Shown: positions 17,410 through 25,903, counted from the first letter of the stretch. The stretch: 64,000 bases of DNA from Tenuifilaceae bacterium CYCD (GCA_036322835.1 AP027304.1:2170001-2234000); one strand, 5' to 3'. Notes: generated by a model from the letters alone, not told the origin. Made by a program: numbers and translations.

Positions 17410-17784
17410 ATGAAAGTTTCGGAGAGTTATTTTGATGAGATAATTGATTTCCGGGGGCAATGGGATATGCCCTCGAAATGTGGAATTAAAAGAGTATCGA
17501 AAGGCGAACGGCAAATTGTTGTTATTACTGAACTGTATCAGGATAATCCTGGCTCTAGTATTACCTCGGTTGCTGCCAGCCTTGCAAATCAAATATGTGA
17601 AAGGTATTCAATCAAACATCAAGATTTGATCTATATTGAATGTAATCCCAATATGAGTTCAAAACTTTCCTTCTACGATGAGGAGTTCTACCATGTGAGT
17701 TTCGAACTTAGGGATGGTTTGTTTGTTAATCCTACGTGGAAACTACTAACTAAAGAGGAATCTAAGTCATACATAATGATTTAG
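17410..17784 (+). CDS. conserved-looking small protein of unknown function in pigment cluster
   Basis: I do not recognise this 124-residue soluble protein. It has no signal peptide or membrane segment. Features: an acidic N-terminus (ESYFDEIIDFRGQWDMP), a central IVVITELYQDNPGSSITSVAASLANQI segment, and an aromatic-rich C-terminal half (DLIYIECNPN, FYDEEFYHVSFELRDG). It is 15 nt after the radical SAM gene and ends the rightward operon, so it likely acts with that enzyme or with the pathway. It has the composition of a real gene and tight spacing, which is why it is called. Confidence 0.7.
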   Translation: MKVSESYFDEIIDFRGQWDMPSKCGIKRVSKGERQIVVITELYQDNPGSSITSVAASLANQICERYSIKHQDLIYIECNPNMSSKLSFYDEEFYHVSFELRDGLFVNPTWKLLTKEESKSYIMI

Positions 17785-17803
17785 ACCCTAGTTTTTTACA
17801 TGC

Positions 17804-17853
17804 AGGTAATAAAATCTTGTGTTATTTATACTTTAATGTTAATTTTATTACCT
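17804..17853. promoter_or_regulatory. 12-bp perfect inverted repeat between operons
   Basis: AGGTAATAAAAT (17804-17815) is the exact reverse complement of ATTTTATTACCT (17842-17853), with a 26-nt gap. The right arm overlaps a possible -7 element TACCTTTA (17849-17856) for the next gene. It may be an operator, or a weak terminator for the pigment arm; there is no clear T-run after it. Confidence 0.4.
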
Positions 17854-17897
17854 TTAGTTGTTGCAAATGAATATTTGACCTGATTAACATAAATGCT

Positions 17898-18944
17898 ATG
17901 AAAGTTCGATTTGCCACAATCGCTTTGTTTTTTCTGACTCTTAGCGCATTAGCACAAACGCCTCCTAGATGGTATGATGCAAATAGTAGGGCGTTTGATT
18001 TTCCTAAAGATGAGTACTTCGTGGGTTTCTCCGAAGGAAATATCCGGGCAAATGAAACTGAAATTGATGCAACTAATCGTATCAAAAAGGAAGCATCAGG
18101 ACTTTTGGTGGAGAGCATCAGGCTAAAGATACAAAGTGTAGCAGAGTCATATTCTAAGAGCGAGGCCGTGGGTAATTCCGAGCAGATTAGCTCTCAGGCT
18201 CAGCAAATGGTAAAAACTTCCGCAGAGGCCGATATTGTTGGGATTAAGATCGAAAGTTATGTTGATAAGTCTAAAGGAACAATTGCGGCACTGGCATACG
18301 TGAAAAAGGTTGAATTGCTATCGTATTATCAAAATAGCATATCCTTATCGGTGCAAAAGGTTCAGGGATACATTAATACCGCTCTTGAATTGGAGAAAAC
18401 CGGGGCAAAGGCAAAGGCTCGTAGGCAACTTGAGGATGCTAAGCCATTGTTGCCCAAAATTGAGTATGAACAGGACTTGCTAATAGCAATAAATCCCGAT
18501 TATAAATCTCAATACCAAGATCTTACAGTAAATTTAAGAACAGAACTCGAAAAGAATCTCACACGTTTGGAGCAGAGCACCTTTGTTTATATTAAATGCA
18601 GCGAGGATTTATTTGGAAAAAAATCTGATCTGATTGCTAGTAAACTGAAGGCTAATTTGGCATCTAACGGTTGCAGTTTTACCGATGATCCTATGCAGGC
18701 TGATTTTTGCATTACAATGACAGCAACTTCCAGGAAGCATGGCGATGAAACTGCAGATTTTAAGTTTTGTTATGTTGATTTAACTATAGATATGGTGAAT
18801 ACCCATCGCCAGAAAAGTGTGTATAACGATGAAATATCGCAAAAGGGTGTAGGCATAAAGTACGATATTGCTGCTCGAAAGGCATCGGAGGATATCGTTC
18901 CAAAGATCACGGAGAAAATTTTACCTTGGATCAAAGGTTTGTAG
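17898..18944 (+). CDS. secreted LPP20-like protein
   Basis: 348-residue exported protein with a signal peptide (1-20, ending ALAQ). Residues about 22-150 resemble the LPP20 domain: PPRWYD, DEYFVGFSEG, then a long helix with periodic alanines and KGTIAALAYVKKVELLSYY. A helical middle (about 160-230) and a C-terminal domain (about 230-345) with FVYIKCSEDLFGKKSDLIASKLKANL and a terminal helix follow; this last part recalls envelope proteins that report on assembly, but I cannot name it. It has no lipobox. It is paired with the next gene 38 nt downstream. It sits between the two arms of the pigment cluster; whether it belongs to that pathway is unclear. Confidence 0.75.
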   Translation: MKVRFATIALFFLTLSALAQTPPRWYDANSRAFDFPKDEYFVGFSEGNIRANETEIDATNRIKKEASGLLVESIRLKIQSVAESYSKSEAVGNSEQISSQAQQMVKTSAEADIVGIKIESYVDKSKGTIAALAYVKKVELLSYYQNSISLSVQKVQGYINTALELEKTGAKAKARRQLEDAKPLLPKIEYEQDLLIAINPDYKSQYQDLTVNLRTELEKNLTRLEQSTFVYIKCSEDLFGKKSDLIASKLKANLASNGCSFTDDPMQADFCITMTATSRKHGDETADFKFCYVDLTIDMVNTHRQKSVYNDEISQKGVGIKYDIAARKASEDIVPKITEKILPWIKGL

Positions 18945-18982
18945 TTTTATATTAATATGGTTACAACTAAACAAATAGGTTT

Positions 18983-19900
18983 ATGAAAAGGATTGTACTC
19001 TTACTAAGTTTTGTGGCATTAAGTCTGATTATCAATGCTCAGGTTAAGAAAGTAGCCTTGCTAGAGCCAATGGCAATGAGCAAGAATGTAACAACAATGG
19101 AGAAGGAAATCATCAGAGCGGCATTGGAAGAGGCTATTACTTCGGTTGAAGGCTACGAGGCATTCACCCGAACAGATATCGATGCTATTATGTCTGAGAT
19201 GAAATTTCAGCAAAGCGGCATGGTTGACGATGAACAAATTAAACGAATGGGTGCTTTAAGTGGTGCCGATTTAATTTGTTTAACTCAGGTAACCCTGGAA
19301 GAAGGCGATTTTTTTGTGAAATGTTCGCTTGTTGAGGTTGAGAGTGGAAAGATAGTTAGAACGGCTAATCAGCTTATGAAAAGTACTCCTCGAACCGAAA
19401 TGCAACTTGGATGTATTCAGTTATCCCAGAAGTTAATGACCGGAACTGTTACCATTACAACCATGCCCGATTCTAGGCCTAGAGCAGCCAATCCAAAAGG
19501 AGTAACTACTAAGCCTGCGGCAAAGGATTGTGGCGGCATATATAGCGTAGGTGTTTACTGTAAGGAATTAGGCGGTATTGTTATCGATATTGATAAAAGT
19601 GGTAAGCATGGACTTGTAATCTCTGCTGAAGATTTAGGACAAGCTGTTTGGAAAGAAGCTGTAGCATTATGCGAAAAGTATAACGATTCAGATTTTTCAG
19701 GCTGGCGTTTGCCCACTAAGGATGAATTTCAGATTATTTTTAATAACAAGGCTCAAATAGGAGGTTTGAAAAATCTTGTTTTTTGGAGCGGCACCGAATA
19801 CGATAAAAAGATATCGTGGTGTATAAATATTAAGAACGGGAAACCTCAGCCAAAGTATAAAGACAATATCTATTTTGTTAGAGCAGTAAGAACTTTCTAG
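18983..19900 (+). CDS. secreted CsgG/LpoB-like protein with C-terminal DUF1566 domain
   Basis: 305-residue exported protein. Signal peptide 1-19 (ending INAQ). Residues about 20-155 resemble the CsgG/LpoB fold: VKKVALLEPMAMSKN, AFTRTDIDAIMSEMKFQQSGMVDDEQIKRMGALSGADLICLTQVTLEEGDFFVKCSLVEVESGKIV. Residues about 185-305 are a DUF1566/Lcl-type domain: GWRLPTKDEFQIIFNN, FWSGTEYD, YFVRAVRTF. LpoB relatives regulate cell-wall enzymes or form outer-membrane pores, while DUF1566 domains are found on surface proteins with unknown ligands. It is in a two-gene operon with the LPP20-like gene. Combination seen directly; role unknown. Confidence 0.8.
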   Translation: MKRIVLLLSFVALSLIINAQVKKVALLEPMAMSKNVTTMEKEIIRAALEEAITSVEGYEAFTRTDIDAIMSEMKFQQSGMVDDEQIKRMGALSGADLICLTQVTLEEGDFFVKCSLVEVESGKIVRTANQLMKSTPRTEMQLGCIQLSQKLMTGTVTITTMPDSRPRAANPKGVTTKPAAKDCGGIYSVGVYCKELGGIVIDIDKSGKHGLVISAEDLGQAVWKEAVALCEKYNDSDFSGWRLPTKDEFQIIFNNKAQIGGLKNLVFWSGTEYDKKISWCINIKNGKPQPKYKDNIYFVRAVRTF

Positions 19901-19933
19901 TAATTTTATCAATTATTTGTTTTGTAACTCTTG

Positions 19934-19981
19934 ATTGTGGTAGTTGGTTGTTTAGCCGAATGACCAACTACCACAATTTAG
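19934..19981 (+). terminator. long hairpin terminator
   Basis: ATTGTGGTAGTTGGT (19934-19948) pairs perfectly with ACCAACTACCACAAT (19963-19977), 15 bp with a 14-nt loop, then TTTA. It closes the LPP20-like/CsgG-like operon. The T-run is short, so a regulatory hairpin remains possible. Confidence 0.6.
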
Positions 19982-20009
19982 TTATTGTAAAATGATGTTT
20001 AAGAACTTT

Positions 20010-20044
20010 TTTATAGAGCATTATCCAAAAGAAGTATAAATTTG
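20010..20044 (+). promoter_or_regulatory. promoter for CoA-ligase-like gene
   Basis: TAAATTTG at 20037-20044 matches the -7 consensus; TTTA at 20010-20013 is a possible -33 at the long spacing of 23 nt. Transcription would start near 20051, which favours the ATG at 20090 over the upstream in-frame TTG at 20042. Confidence 0.4.
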
Positions 20045-20089
20045 ATCCCTCATTCTAAATTTGATCGTAAAAGTTTATTGGTTCAGTCA

Positions 20090-21406
20090 ATGAATAGTTC
20101 AAAATATATTCCAGAGATAGAGTTTCAATCTCCTGAAATAATCAAAAAGTTTCAGGAAGACAGAATGGCCGAGACCTTGGCGTATTTAAGTACGCAATCT
20201 CCTTTCTACAAGGATCTATTTCAGAAAAGTAGGATAGATCCATTAAAGATTAAAAAACTCGAGGATTTACAGCATATCCCTTATGTAGAGAAGCATCACT
20301 TGCAGGAACGAAACCAAGATTTTGTATGTGTTCCTAAAAACAAAATAGTTGATTATATAACCACTTCGGGAACGCTTGGCGATCCTGTTACCTTTGCGAT
20401 GAGCGATAAGGATTTGGATAGGCTTGCCTATAACGAGGCTATTTCGTTTGCCTGTGCAGGTGGTAATTCCGAGGATGTTTACCAGTTGATGACCACAATT
20501 GATAAGCGCTTTATGGCAGGGCTAGCATATTTCCTTGGAATCAGGAAACTTGGTGCAGGTATTATTCGGGTTGGGAATGGAATTCCCGAACTTCAATGGG
20601 ATACAATACAAAGGATAAAACCTAATGCAATTATTTGTGTGCCTTCTTTTATCCTGAAGATCATACGTTATGCCGAAGAGAATGGAATTGACTATAAAAA
20701 CTCAAGCATCAAAAAAGCAATTTGCATAGGTGAGAATTTACGGGAGCAGGATTTTTCATTAAATCTTTTAGGCGAGAAGATAAAGGAAAAATGGGATATA
20801 GAGCTTTACTCAACTTATGCCTCTACTGAGATGGCTTCAACATTTTGCGAGTGTCAGTACGGACGGGGAGGGCATCATCATCCAGAACTAATTATTACGG
20901 AGCTGCTCGATAAGGATGGTAATGTAGTGAAGGATGGTGAAGTGGGGGAGTTAACCATTACTACTTTGGGCGTTGAGGCCATGCCTCTTTTAAGGTTTAA
21001 GACTGGCGATGTTGCCCGCTTTCATTGCGAGCCCTGTGCGTGTGGTAGAACCACAAAGCGAATTAGCCCAATCATTGGCCGCACCAACCAGATGATTAAG
21101 TTTAAGGGAACTACATTGTATCCAGCAGCTATTTTCGATGTTCTGGATCACATTGATTATATCGAAAACTATTTGGTTGAAGTTTCCGACAGCGAGTGTG
21201 GAACTGATAACATCAAGGTTTTTGTTGGTGCAAAAAAACATGAGGTGCAGATTGTTAAAGAGTTGAAGGACTCGTTTAGGGCTAAATTAAGAGTTGCCCC
21301 GGACGTTGAGATAATGGAGATTGATAAAATTAAAAAAATACAATCGCCCGAGATTAACCGCAAACCAATAAAGTTTATCGATAAAAGAAGTTCAACAATA
21401 AAGTAG
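20090..21406 (+). CDS. phenylacetate-CoA ligase-like adenylate-forming enzyme
   Basis: 438-residue member of the PaaK branch of adenylate-forming enzymes. The ATP loop is TTSGTLGDPVTF (about 90-101), YASTEMAS (about 257-264) supplies the adenylate-binding Thr-Glu, and LRFKTGDVARF (about 313-323) and the GRTNQMIKFKGTTLYP hinge (about 343-358) follow. It should activate an aromatic acid with ATP, passing it to CoA or directly to an ACP. With the ammonia-lyase at 27886, 4-coumarate is the obvious candidate starter. Four nt separate it from the next gene, an acyltransferase. Start chosen by the predicted promoter and by the family's usual N-terminus. Confidence 0.88.
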   Translation: MNSSKYIPEIEFQSPEIIKKFQEDRMAETLAYLSTQSPFYKDLFQKSRIDPLKIKKLEDLQHIPYVEKHHLQERNQDFVCVPKNKIVDYITTSGTLGDPVTFAMSDKDLDRLAYNEAISFACAGGNSEDVYQLMTTIDKRFMAGLAYFLGIRKLGAGIIRVGNGIPELQWDTIQRIKPNAIICVPSFILKIIRYAEENGIDYKNSSIKKAICIGENLREQDFSLNLLGEKIKEKWDIELYSTYASTEMASTFCECQYGRGGHHHPELIITELLDKDGNVVKDGEVGELTITTLGVEAMPLLRFKTGDVARFHCEPCACGRTTKRISPIIGRTNQMIKFKGTTLYPAAIFDVLDHIDYIENYLVEVSDSECGTDNIKVFVGAKKHEVQIVKELKDSFRAKLRVAPDVEIMEIDKIKKIQSPEINRKPIKFIDKRSSTIK

Positions 21407-21409
21407 ATT

Positions 21410-22531
21410 ATGATTCACGAGTTTGACGATTTACGCCCCTATAACGATGCGGAGATACCTGCAGCAATGCAAAGAATTGCAAGCGATCCATTGTTGGATG
21501 TTGTTGCTGCTAATTTTTTTAAGGGTATCACAATTGATGATGTTAAGGCGCTGCTGTTGAGTGTTAAAACTGTTGATGAGTTCCAGCATAAAATAATGCA
21601 TAGGATAATTAATGGTATTGCTCAGCAAACAACCAGTGGAGTTGAGGTATCGGGGTTTGATCATCTTGATAAAAATAAAAGTTACCTTTTTGTTGCAAAT
21701 CATAGGGATATTGTACTCGACTCGGCATTCCTACAGGCGGGATTGGATGCTAATGGGTTTCGAACGACCGAAATTACATTTGGCAGCAACCTTATGAAAC
21801 CTCAGTTTGCTGTCGATTTTGGTAAATCTAACAAAATGTTCAAGGTTATTCGCGATGGCAGTGTAAGGGACTTTATCAAAAACTCATTGCATTTATCAAA
21901 ATATATTAGGCATACAATTACCCGAAAGAATGAATCTATCTGGATTGCGCAACGGAGTGGCCGAACCAAAAATGGTAATGATTTAACGGATCAGGGTATC
22001 ATCAAAATGTTCGCGATGAGCGCTGAAAATCATCACGAGGTTGAGGCGTTGCTCGATTTAAATATAGTTCCTCTTGCTATTTCGTACCAAATTGAACCTT
22101 GCGATTACTTGAAAGCTCGAGAACTATTCTTGTCTCAATCGGGTCCCTATAAAAAGGATGAGTGGGAGGATTTAAACAGTATAGTTGAGGGCGTGAAAAA
22201 TTACAAAGGGAAAGTCAACATTCAAATAATGCCACCCATCAACAATAAAATTGCGCAACTAAAATCTGCTACAAAGAATGAACTATACAAGTTGGTTGCA
22301 GGTATTATTGATGAGGAGATATATAAAGGGTATAAGTTATTTAACTACAACTACATTGCGTACGACCTCCTAAATAGCACCAATAAGTACGAAGGTAATT
22401 ATACTCCGGAAGATAAGGCTACTTTTATTGCCGAGATGAATCGTAAGATTGACCCTATGGGGTTGCCTTCCGATGATGTGAAACGGTTTTACCTTAGTAT
22501 TTATGCCAACCCTGTTGTGAACCACCTATAA
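21410..22531 (+). CDS. PlsC/GPAT-like acyltransferase
   Basis: 373-residue cytoplasmic-side acyltransferase. The active-site block reads FVANHRDIVLDSAFL (about 95-109): a variant of the H-x4-D motif in which His and the second Asp are five residues apart, or in which the His-Arg-Asp is used. IAQRSGRTKNGNDLTDQG (about 182-199) occupies the place of the phosphate-binding motif. It would transfer an acyl chain from ACP or CoA to a glycerol-type or sugar lipid acceptor. Within this cluster it may attach the polyene to its lipid. It is co-transcribed with the ligase and overlaps the convergent thioesterase gene by 6 nt. Confidence 0.83.
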   Translation: MIHEFDDLRPYNDAEIPAAMQRIASDPLLDVVAANFFKGITIDDVKALLLSVKTVDEFQHKIMHRIINGIAQQTTSGVEVSGFDHLDKNKSYLFVANHRDIVLDSAFLQAGLDANGFRTTEITFGSNLMKPQFAVDFGKSNKMFKVIRDGSVRDFIKNSLHLSKYIRHTITRKNESIWIAQRSGRTKNGNDLTDQGIIKMFAMSAENHHEVEALLDLNIVPLAISYQIEPCDYLKARELFLSQSGPYKKDEWEDLNSIVEGVKNYKGKVNIQIMPPINNKIAQLKSATKNELYKLVAGIIDEEIYKGYKLFNYNYIAYDLLNSTNKYEGNYTPEDKATFIAEMNRKIDPMGLPSDDVKRFYLSIYANPVVNHL

Positions 22532-22951
22532 AAGGTGGTGATTCTTCTTCCAGTTGACATAAAATTCGGGGCTGTATAGTATAAGTTGATAGTTTTTATC
22601 CAAGAAAACCTGGGTGCTTTTACCTGTGGTAACAATTTCGTTGGTTTTATTGTTTACTATCTCGTACTCGAACATGATTTTTGCAGCCTCGGTATTGATG
22701 TATTTTGTGATAACGGTTATTTCGTCACCGTAAATTAGCGGTTTTTTGTAGTTGAAATCCAAGCAAACTAATGGTGCGTAAAATCCACTCGCGAAAATAT
22801 CGAGGTAGCCAATGTTGAACTCTTTTCCGAAAGCCTCTCTTCCGTCTTCAAAGTATTTTACATACGACCCATGCCATACAATTCCCATTGAATCCACCTC
22901 GTTGAAACGGATGGTGACTACTTTTTTGCTAACTAAATTTATATCGCTCAT
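22526..22951 (-). CDS. acyl-CoA/ACP thioesterase, 4HBT (YbgC/FadM) type
   Basis: 141-residue hotdog thioesterase. RFNEVDSMGIVWHGSYVKYFEDGREAF (about 15-41) is the active-site region of the 4-hydroxybenzoyl-CoA thioesterase family, with catalytic D20 and the conserved Gly-x-Val-x-x-x-x-Tyr helix. It could release or edit acyl chains on ACP. Last gene of the leftward operon, 2 nt after the hotdog dehydratase gene. Confidence 0.9.
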   Translation of the reverse strand: MSDINLVSKKVVTIRFNEVDSMGIVWHGSYVKYFEDGREAFGKEFNIGYLDIFASGFYAPLVCLDFNYKKPLIYGDEITVITKYINTEAAKIMFEYEIVNNKTNEIVTTGKSTQVFLDKNYQLILYSPEFYVNWKKNHHLL

Positions 22952-22953
22952 AG

Positions 22954-23376
22954 TTATTCTTGTTCAAATATTTTCATTTCGCCAGTGGCAATTATTTCGC
23001 TGTTACAGTAAATGGTAGCATTTGCTATTTTAGCGGAGCCAATATCGGCAACTGTTTCAACAATGGTGTTAAGTCTTTCGCCAATTTCTGGCAAACGTAG
23101 AATTTGAAGGTTTTTGATACCTCCAATAAAGCCTAACTTGATATTGCCATTATTGGTAAATTTATTGTAAAAACCAATAAGTGTTGCACATGTCTGTGCA
23201 ATGTTTTCAACTAAACCCGGTTCCTGGAACTTATCAGATTTCAAGAAAATAATACCATCATTTATTGTGAAGGCTGTTTCGCACTTTTTGTTGTCGCAGT
23301 ATATTAGTTCTTCAACAAAAACAAAAGGTTTTTGCTGGGGAATTAGTTCTGTAATTGGTATCTCCTTGAAATTCAT
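22954..23376 (-). CDS. hotdog-fold dehydratase-like protein (FabZ/ApeP type)
   Basis: 140-residue hotdog protein. The N-terminus (ITELIPQQKPFVFVEELI) matches the FabZ start (LLPHRxPFLLVD). The central helix ENIAQTCATLIGFY (about 63-76) keeps the Glu and Ala-Gln of the FabZ active site, but the preceding loop reads FLKSDKFQEPG instead of GHFPxxPxxPG, so the catalytic His is absent. This is complementary to the hotdog protein at 9915, which has the His loop but no Glu. In the Xenorhabdus aryl polyene system two dehydratases (ApeI, ApeP) are reported, as I recall, to act together; the same is plausible here. Confidence 0.83.
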   Translation of the reverse strand: MNFKEIPITELIPQQKPFVFVEELIYCDNKKCETAFTINDGIIFLKSDKFQEPGLVENIAQTCATLIGFYNKFTNNGNIKLGFIGGIKNLQILRLPEIGERLNTIVETVADIGSAKIANATIYCNSEIIATGEMKIFEQE

Positions 23377-23379
23377 GGT

Positions 23380-24744
23380 TTAGTATCTTAAATATTCCCA
23401 AAGTGGACCTTTTCTTTTCTTCGCTCTCATCTTCTCTAACATTTCGGAATGATCGGCATCGGGGAAAATCCATTTTTGTCCGGTTGCGTTTGCTTTGGCC
23501 TGTATTGTATCTAGGTTCACCTTATCCGATATGTAGTAAATTGGGTTAAGCACCTCTTCTTTTTGTTTAAATCTACCTTCTTGCTTTGCAATTTCGTAAA
23601 GTTCAGTATCTGGATAAATGCGCATTCCAACAAATGGGAAGAAAATGGAATGTTTTATTTTTTTGCAGTTTTCGAAGGTTTCGTCTAGGGTTTCCTCTGT
23701 TTCTCCAATTCCTGCTAAAATGAGAAAGTGTGCGTAGAATATGCCTAGGTCAGAGCAAATCTCCGATGATTTTAATATGTCTGCAAAACGGAAATGCTTT
23801 TTGTAGTTTTCCAGCTGTTTGTCCGACAGGGAATCCGTTCCAAACTCAACATGGGTTAAACCCGATTTTTTGTAGAGTTCCATTCTTTTTCTGTCGAAAT
23901 TGTGGGCAGAGAAATACGCTCCCCAGTTTATTTTTATCTGGCTTTCAATTATTCTGTTGGCCAGTTCTTCGTTGTACTCGTCGCAAATGTTGAATACCGA
24001 ATCGGTAAAGAAAACGTAGTTTATGTTGCGCTGGAAGTATAACTCCTTGAGTCCTTCAACAACTTTTTTTGCATCCAGCGTTCGAACCTTTTTGCCCTCA
24101 ACTACAGGATAACTGCAGTAAATACAGCCATAAGGACATCCCCGCTTGGTTTGAATGTTGAGCATTCCGCTCTTGTCAAAGTAAAAGTCAACCAAATCGG
24201 AGTTGAAACTTATATCAAGGTTTTGGGTGTACGATTGCCTCGGATTAACAAGAACATTGCCGTTGGGTTTGTGTATAAGTCCTTCTATATTACTGTGGTC
24301 TGTTTGATTTTCTAATGCTTCAATGAGCTTTAGCAAGCTGGTTTCACCTTCGCCTTTTACAGCGAAATCGGGCTTCAGCCTTTCGTAAATTAACTCTGGA
24401 AATATAGATACACAGGGTCCTCCGAGTATAATTTTTGTGTCAATGCTATTCCTTATCGACCTAATGATTGATTGGTACCAATCAACAAAGTTATCCTTTG
24501 CGTAGAAGTTTACATCGTCAACATTCCTCAGCGAAATGCCGATATACTTGTATCTTTTTAATTTGATCAGGTTCTCGAATTCATCTAAGGATTTTAGGTT
24601 GAAATCAAAAACATCGACATCGAATCCGTTGAGATGGGAGTGAAGGTAGGTTTGCAGGTAAGATATGGATAAAGGGTACACCGGATACGGTACCTTGTAG
24701 ACATTAGCCGAAACTAAAAGAATATTTTTATTGGTATTGCTCAT
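23380..24744 (-). CDS. B12-binding-domain radical SAM protein (second in cluster)
   Basis: 454-residue radical SAM enzyme with cluster ligands C203, C207 and C210 in RGCPYGCIYC. Residues 1-150 form a B12-binding-like Rossmann domain (NILLVSANVYKVPYPVYPLSISYL, YKYIGISLRNVDD, KIILGGPCVSIFPE, AVKGEGE), again without a clear DxHxxG ligand. The C-terminal half has the usual barrel segments (FGTDSLSDKQLENY, FLILAGIGETEETLDETFENC, GMRIYPDTELYEIA). It overlaps the acyltransferase gene by one base and precedes the hotdog gene by 3 nt, so it is a core member of the leftward operon. Reaction unknown. Confidence 0.9.
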   Translation of the reverse strand: MSNTNKNILLVSANVYKVPYPVYPLSISYLQTYLHSHLNGFDVDVFDFNLKSLDEFENLIKLKRYKYIGISLRNVDDVNFYAKDNFVDWYQSIIRSIRNSIDTKIILGGPCVSIFPELIYERLKPDFAVKGEGETSLLKLIEALENQTDHSNIEGLIHKPNGNVLVNPRQSYTQNLDISFNSDLVDFYFDKSGMLNIQTKRGCPYGCIYCSYPVVEGKKVRTLDAKKVVEGLKELYFQRNINYVFFTDSVFNICDEYNEELANRIIESQIKINWGAYFSAHNFDRKRMELYKKSGLTHVEFGTDSLSDKQLENYKKHFRFADILKSSEICSDLGIFYAHFLILAGIGETEETLDETFENCKKIKHSIFFPFVGMRIYPDTELYEIAKQEGRFKQKEEVLNPIYYISDKVNLDTIQAKANATGQKWIFPDADHSEMLEKMRAKKRKGPLWEYLRY

Positions 24745-25634
24745 TATTTCCAGAATTCGTAAAAATTAAACCACTGGTTTTTATGCACTTTAACTGTTGA
24801 TTCCAATTCCGAAACAAACTTTTGGGTCATTTTTTCTACTTTTTCATTCAGGGTGTCGGTTGTGGAAGTTTCGTTGGTCAATGGTTTTACATAAATATGG
24901 TAAAGTAAAGGCTTTTCTTTCATCACAAAAATGCCCAGTGCCGGAATGTTAAACTTTGCAGCAATGTGAAAGGCTCCGGTTGGGAATTCGGCATCTCCTC
25001 CAAGAAATTTACAACTCATGGATTTTGATCCGGTAAACACCCTGTCGCATGGCATGCTAATAATTTCGCCACGATTAACGGCTGCGCTTAGCGCAAATAT
25101 ATGCGATATTCCATCAATTACAGGAATAGGGTTTATGTTGTTTTGGTCAAATATGGTTTGCCTGTTCTTTTTGATTTCTTCGCTTTCGCCTCCGTATATC
25201 ACTGCATTTATCCTTTTTTTGTCCTGTTTTAGCAGGTAGCCCGATATTTCGAAATTCCCAATATGCGAACTTGCTATAAGTAATCCTTTTTCAGAATTGA
25301 TTGCATTAAGAAAATGTTCGTTACCGGTTATTTTTACTTTGAATTTGTCTGATTTTCCAGCGTATATCGAGAAACGATCGATTAGCATTATCCCAAAAAC
25401 AAGGTGATTCCAGTAAACATGGAGAATTGAACCGATGATTGAGTAATTCCAGTGTTTCCTGTAGTAATGGTATATTGGCATTGCCCTTTTATAGGCAAAC
25501 ACCATATAAAAGGGCACTATGAAGGCCAAAAAGAAGTAAATAATGTATTGGCTTGTAATGCCAAGAAGGAACAAAAGGCTTTTTTGACCCAGTGTTCCTC
25601 CTCCGGTTTTACCTTGCCATTTTTTAGGCTCCAT
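24744..25634 (-). CDS. LpxL/HtrB-like lysophospholipid acyltransferase
   Basis: 296-residue acyltransferase of the lipid A late-acyltransferase family. SSHIGNFEISGY (about 122-133) carries the H-x4-E catalytic motif, and MPCDRVFTGSKSMSCKFLGGDAEFPTGAFHIAAKFNIPALGIFVMKEKP follows the family pattern. One hydrophobic N-terminal segment (about 17-45) anchors it to the inner membrane. Homologues are a standard part of aryl polyene and flexirubin clusters and probably place the polyene acyl group on a lipid acceptor. It is 6 nt after the ACP gene. Confidence 0.9.
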   Translation of the reverse strand: MEPKKWQGKTGGGTLGQKSLLFLLGITSQYIIYFFLAFIVPFYMVFAYKRAMPIYHYYRKHWNYSIIGSILHVYWNHLVFGIMLIDRFSIYAGKSDKFKVKITGNEHFLNAINSEKGLLIASSHIGNFEISGYLLKQDKKRINAVIYGGESEEIKKNRQTIFDQNNINPIPVIDGISHIFALSAAVNRGEIISMPCDRVFTGSKSMSCKFLGGDAEFPTGAFHIAAKFNIPALGIFVMKEKPLLYHIYVKPLTNETSTTDTLNEKVEKMTQKFVSELESTVKVHKNQWFNFYEFWK

Positions 25635-25640
25635 TCCTAC

Positions 25641-25883
25641 TTAGGCGTTCAGTTTTTTTCCGATGTAATCGTAGAATTTTCCGAGTGTATCAACTTCCAT
25701 CATTTCTTCAGCCTTAATTTTAAAGCCAAAGTTGCGTTCAACAATTACAACAATATCAACAAAATCAAGGCTGTCAATTCCAAGGTCGTCTTTTAAACGG
25801 GCATCCTCTGAGAGGGTGCCTTCTACCTCAATTTCCTCTACCAAGAAATTGTTTACAATTTCAACTATTTCGTTTCTTGTCAT
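25641..25883 (-). CDS. acyl carrier protein (second)
   Basis: 80-residue acyl carrier protein. The phosphopantetheine site is the Ser in DDLGIDSLDFVDIVVIVE (near residue 36). The aromatic residues after the Ser (LDF) differ from the typical LDxVE of housekeeping FabC/AcpP, as expected for a specialised ACP. It sits between a ketosynthase and the LpxL-like acyltransferase, which would use its acyl cargo. Confidence 0.94.
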   Translation of the reverse strand: MTRNEIVEIVNNFLVEEIEVEGTLSEDARLKDDLGIDSLDFVDIVVIVERNFGFKIKAEEMMEVDTLGKFYDYIGKKLNA

Positions 25884-25903
25884 CGTTTTTATATGGTTTG
25901 TGT

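Noticed and set aside
20042-20089. Earlier TTG start for the CoA-ligase-like gene
   Set aside because: It overlaps the predicted -7 element, and the added residues do not match the family; ATG 20090 is better.
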